43,568 bases of DNA from JBKHBT01 sp046542255. GTDB lineage: Bacteria > UBP14 > UBA6098 > JBKHBT01. How positions within the stretch are numbered: the stretch's first letter is position 1; each line of letters begins with the position of its first letter. A model generated the notes under the pieces. It had not been told where the DNA came from, searched no databases, and was given only the letters and a program-made list of their open reading frames with translations. Of the stretch, positions 27,803 to 34,361 are shown one piece after another. The DNA is taken from assembly GCA_046542255.1 (NCBI GenBank), contig JBKHBT010000017.1, positions 1 to 43,568 on the forward strand, read 5' to 3'. Position numbers and translations under genes: made by a program.

Positions 27803-28265
27803 GCTGATAACAAGGACAACCGATTTCATTGTAATCGCTGCTCATTGACTGGATGGCTCTTGGTTTTTTGATATTTCGAAGTATTGTGTTGATTTAGACA
27901 ATTACCTTATTGGAGTATATTATTGAATTGCATAGTAATTTTGCGAAACACTAGTTTCGCAAATCAAAGACCCGGCGAGAATCCCTCGTTCAATCGCTCT
28001 GCAATGAACGAAACGGCTAAAAACGCTCCGTGTTGATTTTAATATATCAAACCTGAAAAGTATAACTTGATAATATTTTTCACTCTAATAAAGCTGCCAA
28101 ATCACCAAAGACAGACTATTACAGCCATTGCAAAACTCCGCAATAAAAACAAAATATCAATTCAATACGAAAAATTCTTTATTAAGTGAATGAATTCACT
28201 TGACATGGGATTTTAAAATGTTAGCTTTTATGCAACAGGTTATTTTCATATTTTAAGGAGGATTT
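27803..28265. other. 463-bp intergenic region with hairpins and a palindrome
   Basis: No coding frame is evident. It holds a perfect hairpin, TTTGCGAAAC (27940-27949) with GTTTCGCAAA (27954-27963) across ACTA; a second pairing, TCGTTCA (27986-27992) with TGAACGA (28005-28011); and, near the next gene, the AAGTGAA/TTCACTT palindrome. The first two could belong to a small structured RNA or mark an old insertion; no T-run follows either. Confidence 0.5.
28184..28205 (+). promoter_or_regulatory. Putative operator overlapping a -35 box
   Basis: AAGTGAA (28184-28190) and TTCACTT (28195-28201) form a perfect inverted repeat with a 4-nt gap. The same bases read GTGA-N6-TCAC, the spacing used by CRP/FNR-family regulators. 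The right arm runs into TTGACA (28200-28205). No good -10 hexamer sits at 16-18 nt, so the promoter may depend on an activator. It precedes the aminotransferase/serA pair. Confidence 0.45.
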
Positions 28266-29339
28266 ATGCACAAGAAATTAATGATTCCAGGCCCAACAGA
28301 GGTATTGGAAGACAGACTACTCAAGATGGCCACGCCTATGATTGGGCACAGAATGGCCGAATACTCAGAACTTCAGAAAAGCGTTATCCCGAAATTGCAG
28401 AAAGCGCTTTACACCGAAAACAAAATCATTGTTGGAACATGCTCGGGAAGCGGCCTGATGGAAGCAGCAACCAGGAATATGTCCAAAAAGAAGATTCTTG
28501 GTACAAACTGCGGGGCTTTCTCCAAAAGATGGACTCAGATAGCCAAGAAAAATGGCAAAGATATTGATGTCATCGAAGTAGAATGGGGAAAACATGTCCC
28601 GACAAAGCTTATCGATGAGAAACTTGCAACGGGCGAATATGACCTTTTGCTCTATACCCATAATGAGACATCCACCGGCGTTATGAACCCGATCGAAGAA
28701 GTCGCCGAGCTTATGAAGACCAAGTATCCCGATGTCCTTTGGGCAGTGGATGCTGTTAGTTCGATGATGGGCGCGAAGCTCGAAGTCGACAAACTTGGCG
28801 TCGATTTCATTCTGGCTTCTATGCAGAAAGCATTCGCATTGCCTCCTGGCTTTGCTATCGGCCCAGTTTCCGATAGAGCATTAGAATATGCCGAAACAGT
28901 CCCAGACAGAGGCCACTATTTCGATTTCAAAACGATGATGTCCAAATATGAAAAATGGCAGACTCCGATTACGCCATCTATCGCGCATCTTTATGCACTC
29001 GATTATCAGATGACCAAGATCATAGAAGAGGAAGGCCTCGATAATAGATGGCAACGCCATATCGACATGGCAGAATATGTTCGCGATTGGGCAAAGAAAT
29101 ACTTCGGCATTTTCGCAGAAGAAGGCTATGAATCTCTCACAGTTACCTGCGTAGAAAACACTCGCGGTATCGATGTCAAAGACCTAAGCGCCAAACTCGG
29201 CGAACGCGGATATGCATTTGCCAATGGATACGGTAATCTCAAGGGCAAAACATTCAGGATTGCTCATATGGGCGATGTAACACTTGGCGAAATCAAGAAC
29301 TATCTGTCAACCATAAACGATATACTTGGCCTTTGCTGA
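28266..29339 (+). CDS. Class V aminotransferase, probable phosphoserine/serine-glyoxylate type
   Basis: This 357-residue PLP enzyme belongs to the alanine-glyoxylate/serine-pyruvate aminotransferase branch (N-terminal MIPGPTEVLEDRL, GTCSGSGLMEAA, THNETSTGVMNPI). The cofactor-binding aspartate is in LWAVDAVSSMMG and the PLP lysine in ASMQKAFALPPG. It is followed after 16 nt by serA, which makes a role in serine biosynthesis likely: it may replace SerC in turning phosphohydroxypyruvate into phosphoserine. Serine-glyoxylate transamination is the alternative. A strong SD (AAGGAGG) precedes the ATG. Confidence 0.85.
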   Translation: MHKKLMIPGPTEVLEDRLLKMATPMIGHRMAEYSELQKSVIPKLQKALYTENKIIVGTCSGSGLMEAATRNMSKKKILGTNCGAFSKRWTQIAKKNGKDIDVIEVEWGKHVPTKLIDEKLATGEYDLLLYTHNETSTGVMNPIEEVAELMKTKYPDVLWAVDAVSSMMGAKLEVDKLGVDFILASMQKAFALPPGFAIGPVSDRALEYAETVPDRGHYFDFKTMMSKYEKWQTPITPSIAHLYALDYQMTKIIEEEGLDNRWQRHIDMAEYVRDWAKKYFGIFAEEGYESLTVTCVENTRGIDVKDLSAKLGERGYAFANGYGNLKGKTFRIAHMGDVTLGEIKNYLSTINDILGLC

Positions 29340-29355
29340 TTAAGGAGGAATAATA

Positions 29356-30255
29356 ATGGGTAAAGTATTAGATTGCGATGGAATTTCCCCGAAAGCAGTA
29401 AAAGCATTAGAAGATCTCGATCATACAGTCGATGTAAAATCTGACCTTCCGAAAGATGAGCTTCCGGGTATCATAAATGATTACGATGCAATGGTTGTCA
29501 GAAGTGCTACCAAAGTACGCGAGCCATTTATCGATAAGATGGAGACAATCAAGGTCATTGTACGTGCCGGAGTCGGTATCGATAATATCGACCATGAATA
29601 TGCCAGAAAGAATGGCATTCCCGTAAGGAATACACCGGCTGCATCCAGCGACTCGGTGGCTGAGCTTGCATTAGCGCATATTTTTGCACTATATCGCTTT
29701 ATTCCACAGGCAAATATCACAATGCGCAAAGGTGAATGGAACAAAAAGAAATACAAAGGCCGTGAAGTTAATGGCAAGAAACTTGGCATCATAGGAATTG
29801 GCAGAATCGGACGTTCTCTTGCAAAGAAAGCTATTGCACTCGGCATGGAAGTCCTTGCAGTCGATCCATATGTCAAAACCTGCGATATCGATGGCGTTTG
29901 CATGAGCGATATGGACAAGGTTCTCGCAGCAGCAGACATAATTTCATTGCATGTCCCGAGCGGCAAGAAGCCACTTATCGGCAAAGATGAGTTTGGCAAG
30001 ATGAAAAAATCTGCAATACTGATAAATTGCGCACGCGGCGGTGTTGTCGATGAGGATGCTCTTTGCGATGCCCTCGACAATGACGAAATTTCCGCAGCAG
30101 CAATCGATGTCTATGTTGAAGAGCCGACCAAGAACGAGAGACTCGTCAATCATCCGAAGGTCTCGGTTACGCCACATATCGGCGCATCGACCAAAGAAGC
30201 ACAGGATAGAGTGGGCGAGGAAGTTGTTTCCGTCCTTCAGGAATATATTGGCTAA
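29356..30255 (+). CDS. serA: D-3-phosphoglycerate dehydrogenase, short form
   Basis: SerA oxidises 3-phosphoglycerate to phosphohydroxypyruvate, the first step of serine synthesis. The NAD fold is visible at GIIGIGRIGRSLAKKA. Catalytic Arg is in INCARGGVVDE, Glu in the following EEP region and His in VTPHIGAST. At 299 residues it lacks the C-terminal ACT/ASB regulatory domains, so serine feedback by the usual route is not expected. It begins 16 nt after the aminotransferase gene with SD AAGGAGG. Confidence 0.92.
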   Translation: MGKVLDCDGISPKAVKALEDLDHTVDVKSDLPKDELPGIINDYDAMVVRSATKVREPFIDKMETIKVIVRAGVGIDNIDHEYARKNGIPVRNTPAASSDSVAELALAHIFALYRFIPQANITMRKGEWNKKKYKGREVNGKKLGIIGIGRIGRSLAKKAIALGMEVLAVDPYVKTCDIDGVCMSDMDKVLAAADIISLHVPSGKKPLIGKDEFGKMKKSAILINCARGGVVDEDALCDALDNDEISAAAIDVYVEEPTKNERLVNHPKVSVTPHIGASTKEAQDRVGEEVVSVLQEYIG

Positions 30256-30287
30256 TCTTTTTTGGCTGTATTAGATAGTTATGAAAA

Positions 30288-30314
30288 TGCCGGGCGTATT
30301 GTTTGCGCCCGGTA
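30288..30314 (+). terminator. GC-rich hairpin after serA
   Basis: CCGGGCG (30290-30296) pairs perfectly with CGCCCGG (30306-30312) and the stem can extend by a T-A and a G-T pair. There is no strong T-run on the plus strand. It separates serA from the accessory cassette. Confidence 0.5.
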
Positions 30315-30323
30315 TAAAAATGT

Positions 30324-30351
30324 TTGCATTTAAATTAAATTGGTATATAAT
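30324..30351 (+). promoter_or_regulatory. Promoter of the accessory cassette
   Basis: TTGCAT (30324-30329), 16-nt spacer, TATAAT (30346-30351), 17 nt before the ATG at 30369. An SD-like AGAGG lies between. The four genes downstream are in tight order, so this one promoter probably drives all. Confidence 0.7.
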
Positions 30352-30368
30352 ACATATTAGAGGTTATT

Positions 30369-30953
30369 ATGGATAAATTAAAACTTAGTGGTAAGCATAT
30401 AATCCTTTTGTTCTTGTATAGCCCAACTGAAGGTAATGATATCAATGTCCCAATACCTGGTAGAACAAGGATTGTCAAGATGATGTTTATCTTCAAGCAA
30501 GAAGTGAAGCAAGATTTTTTAAATAACAATATAAAAGAGATTGAGTTACCTGATTTCATACCTTACGATTACGGGCCATATGCAGTAGATGTATATAAAG
30601 ATTTGGAGTTTCTGCTTAATAATGGTTTTATAAATGATATCATAACAAACGAAGAATTATCCGAAGCGGAATTGGAAGAGTATTCTGAGCAGATTGAGGA
30701 ATATGCTTTAGAAGGAGAAGGTGGTTATATTGAATCTGATAGAACACAATATAATTACACATTAACAGAAAAGGGGAGAAAATTTACAGAGGAGAAAATT
30801 TGGAATAAGCTGACAACTGAGCAGAAAGATTTAATTATCAGATTCAAAACAAATATAAATAATTCTAGTTTATATTCAATCTTGAGATATGTTTATTTAC
30901 AGTACCCAGAGATGACTAGAAAATCAAAAATTAAGGAAGAAGTAGTTGGATAA
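30369..30953 (+). CDS. YwgA/Panacea-like protein of the accessory cassette
   Basis: This is a 194-residue soluble protein. The N-terminal part (GRTRIVKMMFIFKQEV, then FIPYDYGPYAVDVYKDLEFL and LLNNGFI) has the pattern of YwgA/SocA-Panacea-type proteins: a helix binding a partner, an aromatic-YGP turn, a helical bundle. A later LTEKGRKF resembles a winged-helix end. Panacea proteins often act as antitoxins or chaperone-like regulators of toxins. It is the first gene of a low-GC four-gene cassette. The role of sensor or antitoxin is inference; identity at family level is moderate. Confidence 0.55.
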   Translation: MDKLKLSGKHIILLFLYSPTEGNDINVPIPGRTRIVKMMFIFKQEVKQDFLNNNIKEIELPDFIPYDYGPYAVDVYKDLEFLLNNGFINDIITNEELSEAELEEYSEQIEEYALEGEGGYIESDRTQYNYTLTEKGRKFTEEKIWNKLTTEQKDLIIRFKTNINNSSLYSILRYVYLQYPEMTRKSKIKEEVVG

Positions 30954-31533
30954 TATTGTTTTGATAATTTCTTTAGCCGGTTTGGCTATATCCTGCTTTG
31001 GGCTATTGCTCGACAAATTAAAAAAGACTGACCAAATTTTGGAACAGCTACGGATAGCAACAGATGGTTTGAATGAAGATATCTTAGCAAAATTCAATGA
31101 TAGACTTTGCAATTACTTTCAAGGTATAGATAAAAAAACAGAAGAAATGATCACAGAAGCAACTAAACGCGAAATTGGTAGTTTTAGTATGAATAGAAAA
31201 GCAAAGCAACAGTTTAAAGGATATGATAAAGAAGATTTGATATATATTAGAGGTAAAGAGAAGCGAATTAAGTATTTGGAAAATTATAGACAACAAATGG
31301 ATTTCGTGATTACCTTTCGATATATAACTTGGTTTTCTATTCCTTTATTTTTCATATTTAGTATTTTAACTTGGTTAACAAATAAAGGACTCAGTGAATA
31401 TTTATTTATAATACCCGTATTTGCAATGATATATTTTGTTGTATTAATATTTGTTATTGCCATCATTTGTAGGGCAGACAAGTACATAAATAAAATACTC
31501 GATGAATTGGAGTATAAAAATGAAATTGTATAA
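30946..31533 (+). CDS. Membrane protein of the accessory cassette
   Basis: The 195-residue protein has one N-terminal membrane segment (residues 3-21), a charged, probably coiled middle, and two C-terminal segments (about 121-140 and 150-175). It starts at TTG inside the end of the previous gene (8-bp overlap) behind AAGGAAG; no in-frame ATG precedes it. The layout, an anchor plus a paired helix hairpin, recalls membrane effectors of defence systems such as SLATT-type proteins, but I cannot assign that family. Pore formation on activation is a hypothesis. Confidence 0.6.
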   Translation: MDNIVLIISLAGLAISCFGLLLDKLKKTDQILEQLRIATDGLNEDILAKFNDRLCNYFQGIDKKTEEMITEATKREIGSFSMNRKAKQQFKGYDKEDLIYIRGKEKRIKYLENYRQQMDFVITFRYITWFSIPLFFIFSILTWLTNKGLSEYLFIIPVFAMIYFVVLIFVIAIICRADKYINKILDELEYKNEIV

Positions 31534-31555
31534 CTTATGCAAGAAGTGAAGGCAG

Positions 31556-31954
31556 ATGAAAGAAAGTGAATTGGAAAAAAAACTAGCGCCATATTTGAAA
31601 AGATATTTTAAAAAGTTTAGATGGCAAGTGCCTTTGCATAATAAAGTTATTGATTTTGTAGGTATCGATAAAAATGATAAATTGATAAATATTGAATTTA
31701 AGATTCATAACTGGAAAAGAGTATTGAAGCAGGCGACTAATAACATGAATGCTTTTCATTACAGTTATGTATGTATGCCTGTAAAAGAATCAATAAAAGA
31801 AAAAATTGAACAAACAGCACGAAAGATGCATGTCGGTGTAATCTTCTATTCAGAAGAGAAAGCTAGAAATTTGGAGATAATTGAAGCCCCAGAAAATAAG
31901 ATGATTTGGAGTCCGAACCAATCTTTTATCAGAAAATATATTGAAAAGGATTAA
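31556..31954 (+). CDS. PD-(D/E)XK-like nuclease of the accessory cassette
   Basis: This small 132-residue protein has the core of a PD-(D/E)XK nuclease. An early Glu/Lys helix is followed by Asp33 (VIDFVGID), then Glu47-x-Lys49 (LINIEFKIHNW) and a helix with Gln59 (VLKQATNN), the usual order for the D-ExK-Q set. Proteins of this form cut or nick DNA, or act as restriction-type effectors. It lies 22 nt after the membrane-protein gene and 2 nt before the TGT-like gene. The fold call rests on pattern only. Confidence 0.6.
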   Translation: MKESELEKKLAPYLKRYFKKFRWQVPLHNKVIDFVGIDKNDKLINIEFKIHNWKRVLKQATNNMNAFHYSYVCMPVKESIKEKIEQTARKMHVGVIFYSEEKARNLEIIEAPENKMIWSPNQSFIRKYIEKD

Positions 31955-31956
31955 TT

Positions 31957-33318
31957 ATGGATTATTCGAATGGAGAAGTTAATCATATCCTTCTATTTGG
32001 TACTTTTAGAGAAGATCGCTATTTTAATGAGCGATTCAAAGATTCTTACGATTTAATAGGGTTCAATTCGAACATTTTAGCTTGGGCACCACAAGGTGTA
32101 GCATCATTTATTTCGCGCTTAAAGAATAAAAAATATTTCATTGACCCGCAGACCCATGCCTTTCAACATTCTGTTAGAACAATACAGAACTTTAAAAAAG
32201 ATAAATCGGAGTGGGTTCTAAAGAAGTCTATTGAGCAGTTAAAAGATTATTACGGAGGGATAATTGCAGATTATGCTGGCAAAAAACCAATAGTTGCAAA
32301 AGATTTTGATAACGAAGACAAAAAGAAACTATGTGAAAATGTGTTAAAGTTTCAATACAATATCATACAAGATTCTATAACTGATGAAGTTAGTGAATTT
32401 CTAGATTTCAGTGAAGAAGAGATACATCCTGAATTCGTAATCGCTCCTTATTTATTTATTGATCCTGATGATTATATTAACCAAATAAAAGTTAATAAAG
32501 AATTTTATGAAATTTCTAAGAAAATTTTTGATGAGAAGCCAGTATTTTTAGAATTAGTTATTCACCAAGACATAATGATTAAAGATAGATTACTTGATTT
32601 TCTTATTGAAAAATACAATAAATTATCAAAGATTGATGGTGTTATTTTGTGGATAGATAATTTTATTGAAAATGATATTCTTACTTACAAATCTGATCTC
32701 AATCAATATTTAAAATTACTAAAGGAGTTACAGAAATTAGATTGCCCTGTCATAAATCTTCATGGTTCCTATTTTTCCACGATTCTTTCTGGGCAGGATT
32801 TCCAATATTTATCAGGTGTTGGTCATGGCATAGAGTATGGTGAATCTCGTGCGGTTATACCAGTAGGGGGTGGTGTACCTACTGCGAAATTCTATTTTCC
32901 TCAATTTCACAAAAGGATAGATTATCATCCAGATGCAGAAAATATTCTAATGGAGAGAGATTGGATAAGAACGAAAAATATTTATCATGATAATGTGTGT
33001 AATTGTCTAACATGTAAGGATTTAATAGGGCAAAAAGTGGTTCAAGATTTTCAAAAGTTTGGTGAAAACAAAGTGAGTCCCAAAAACGGAAAAGCATATC
33101 CCACCTCAGAAGCTCAAGATTTAAGTCGTCGCCATTATCTTTATAATAAGGTTGAGGAATATACTTTTGTAAAAGACAAGTCGATTGAAGATATTTTGGA
33201 ACGTTTAAAAGATGCATCAAAAGTAGACAAAAGGATTACTTCTCATTCATTTAAGCATATTGATAATTGGATTTCTGTTTTAGAGTCAGAACTTGCTACA
33301 TCCTCCCACTCCGAATAA
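31957..33318 (+). CDS. TGT-like (DpdA-related?) protein of the accessory cassette
   Basis: The 453-residue protein ends with a zinc-site pattern of the tRNA-guanine transglycosylase superfamily: Cys348-x-Cys350-x2-Cys353, then His393 in RRHYLYNK, which corresponds to the HNLYYY-type His of TGT. Before it lie barrel-like strands (YFIDPQTHAF at 60-69, DGVILWID at 227-234, CPVINLHGSYFS at 263-274) and a Gly-rich VGGGVP at 303-308. TGT relatives exchange guanine for 7-deazaguanines in tRNA (Tgt) or DNA (DpdA). No queuosine-precursor gene is nearby, so substrate and reaction are unknown. Residues 447-453 are encoded by a 41-bp ubiB-like repeat, so the C-terminus may be truncated. SD AAGGA precedes the ATG. 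Confidence 0.6.
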   Translation: MDYSNGEVNHILLFGTFREDRYFNERFKDSYDLIGFNSNILAWAPQGVASFISRLKNKKYFIDPQTHAFQHSVRTIQNFKKDKSEWVLKKSIEQLKDYYGGIIADYAGKKPIVAKDFDNEDKKKLCENVLKFQYNIIQDSITDEVSEFLDFSEEEIHPEFVIAPYLFIDPDDYINQIKVNKEFYEISKKIFDEKPVFLELVIHQDIMIKDRLLDFLIEKYNKLSKIDGVILWIDNFIENDILTYKSDLNQYLKLLKELQKLDCPVINLHGSYFSTILSGQDFQYLSGVGHGIEYGESRAVIPVGGGVPTAKFYFPQFHKRIDYHPDAENILMERDWIRTKNIYHDNVCNCLTCKDLIGQKVVQDFQKFGENKVSPKNGKAYPTSEAQDLSRRHYLYNKVEEYTFVKDKSIEDILERLKDASKVDKRITSHSFKHIDNWISVLESELATSSHSE

Positions 33319-33398
33319 TCGACACAAGATGCCAAAGGCAAGCCATAAGGATAACTTGCGCCTGCACCTAATATAAAAACGATTTCAGGATAACTCAT
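33243..33398 (-). pseudogene. 5' remnant of a SIR2-like gene
   Basis: On the minus strand an ATG at 33398 with a good SD (GAAAGGA) opens a 51-codon frame starting MSYPEIVFILGAGASYPYGL. The FILGAGAS-x-x-x-GLP block is the NAD-binding start of SIR2-like domains, common in defence genes such as ThsA and DSR proteins, which are hundreds of residues long. After about 24 codons it runs into the ubiB-like repeat and then antisense to the TGT-like gene, ending at 33243. It is therefore a truncated stub, probably left by recombination. Confidence 0.55.
33296..33336 (-). repeat. 41-bp copy of the ubiB 3' end (direct repeat A)
   Basis: This stretch matches 34321-34361, the last codons of the ubiB-like gene, at 37 of 41 positions. 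Read in that frame it gives WHLVSIIRSGRM-stop against WLLISIIRSGKM-stop, so the differences are mostly conservative. This looks like the end of a related ubiB allele left at a recombination or att junction. It supplies the stop codon of the TGT-like gene and the break of the SIR2-like stub. Confidence 0.7.
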
Positions 33399-33520
33399 AA
33401 TTGTCCTTTCTTAAAATATACTTATTAAATAATAATATGTTAAACTACTTAGGCAAGGGGGTATTTAATTTTTCAATTCGCAATTTTGTTTTGATTTAGT
33501 AAAAACAGCCAAAATCCACC

Positions 33521-33548
33521 TTGACTATAAACCCCTTCCGACTAAATT
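33521..33548 (+). promoter_or_regulatory. hicBA promoter
   Basis: TTGACT (33521-33526), 16-nt spacer, TAAATT (33543-33548), 30 nt before the hicB ATG. The first base pairs are also an in-frame TTG codon, which I read as the -35 box and not as a start. Confidence 0.6.
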
Positions 33549-33577
33549 ATATAGCAAAACTAACCACGGAGATAAGA

Positions 33578-33781
33578 ATGAAACTAAAAGTAGTTATACA
33601 CGAAGCAGAAGAAGGCGGATATTGGGCTGAAGTGCCTGCTATACCTGGATGTGCTTCACAGGGCGATTCCTTTGAAGAGCTTCTTCAGAATATTTATGAA
33701 GCTGTTGAAGGGTGCTTGTCGGTTGAAATCGATGATATAGAGATTACTGAGAAAGACAAAATTATGGAAATTGCTGTCTAA
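33578..33781 (+). CDS. hicB: HicB-family antitoxin
   Basis: This is a 67-residue protein with the partial RNase-H-like HicB fold: KLKVVIHEAEEGGYWAEVPA, then PGCASQGDSFEELLQNIYEA. HicB neutralises HicA and represses the operon. The start at ATG 33578 has SD GGAG and matches the family; a longer TTG frame begins inside the promoter. No separate DNA-binding domain is present, so it is the short form. The stop TAA shares its last base with the hicA ATG. Confidence 0.9.
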   Translation: MKLKVVIHEAEEGGYWAEVPAIPGCASQGDSFEELLQNIYEAVEGCLSVEIDDIEITEKDKIMEIAV

Positions 33782-33981
33782 TGAAATCTATTAGCGGCAA
33801 AGATTTATGTAAGTTACTTGAAAAGGACGATTGGGTTTTAAAGAGAATAAATGGCAGTCATCATATTTATTTCAAAAAGGGTTTTAATGCAAGGATTTCT
33901 GTACCTGTTCATGGCAATAAGGATTTGAAATTGGGGTTGTTGAAACATATACTTAAGACAGCTGAAATAGAAATGGATTAA
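33781..33981 (+). CDS. hicA: HicA-family mRNA interferase toxin
   Basis: The 66-residue protein has the double-stranded-RNA-binding-like HicA fold (GKDLCKLLEKDDWVLKR) and the catalytic His in NGSHHIYFKK. HicA cuts mRNA when HicB is lost. It overlaps hicB by one base (TAATG), the common arrangement in antitoxin-first HicBA modules. A hairpin with a T-run follows. The module sits between two ubiB-end repeats, so it was probably acquired by recombination. Confidence 0.9.
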   Translation: MKSISGKDLCKLLEKDDWVLKRINGSHHIYFKKGFNARISVPVHGNKDLKLGLLKHILKTAEIEMD

Positions 33982-33994
33982 GTGTTTACTTTTT

Positions 33995-34013
33995 GTTGAT
34001 ATTGTTTATCAAC
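33995..34013 (+). terminator. Hairpin after hicA
   Basis: GTTGATA (33995-34001) pairs with TATCAAC (34007-34013) across TTGTT; a T5 run appears 11 nt later. Moderate terminator. Confidence 0.5.
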
Positions 34014-34160
34014 TGAAGTTGCTTTTTCATGAGAGATAGTGATGCGCAGAGCGTGACTCAAAATGTAGATTTGAGCTTACCCTTTTCGTTCCATGGGGAG
34101 CATTGAAACATTAGAGTTTTGAAGATTTTGTTAAAACAATTTTATTCAAGATAAATCACG

Positions 34161-34242
34161 GTGTCTGAGCGGAGCCGAAGCCACAAAACACAAAGAAGCC
34201 ACACAGAAAACTCACAGCAGCCACAAAGAAAACACAAAGAAG
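34161..34242. repeat. REP-like element and CCACAAAG tandem units
   Basis: This lies in a 339-bp gene-free stretch (33982-34320). An imperfect palindrome with GTGTCT (34161-34166) and AGCCAC (34179-34184) at its ends is followed by three degenerate units (34181-34198, 34199-34220, 34221-34242) with the pattern CCACAAAGAAAACACAAAGAAG; the first unit lacks 4 bp. Similar intergenic strings are common in Bacteroidota-related genomes (from memory). No gene is seen in this stretch. Confidence 0.55.
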
Positions 34243-34320
34243 TCTTTTTGCTGCATGACGGGCCGGAATAACTATTGAGATTGTTAATTGATAGGCAATA
34301 CAAGCAAGCTTCAAGAAAAC

Positions 34321-34361
34321 CTACATCTTCCCACTCCGAATAATCGAAATAAGAAGCCAAA
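34321..34361 (-). repeat. ubiB 3' end, direct repeat B
   Basis: This is the intact counterpart of the 41-bp copy at 33296-33336 (37/41 identical, same orientation). The two copies bracket about 1 kb containing the SIR2-like stub and hicBA. Confidence 0.7.

Noticed and set aside
29481..30080. 199-codon antisense frame over serA
   Set aside because: Antisense shadow of a clearly functional dehydrogenase; low complexity and no start signal.
33521..33577. N-terminal extension of HicB from a TTG at 33521
   Set aside because: The TTG is part of the -35 box, and the extension does not resemble the family; ATG 33578 has an SD.
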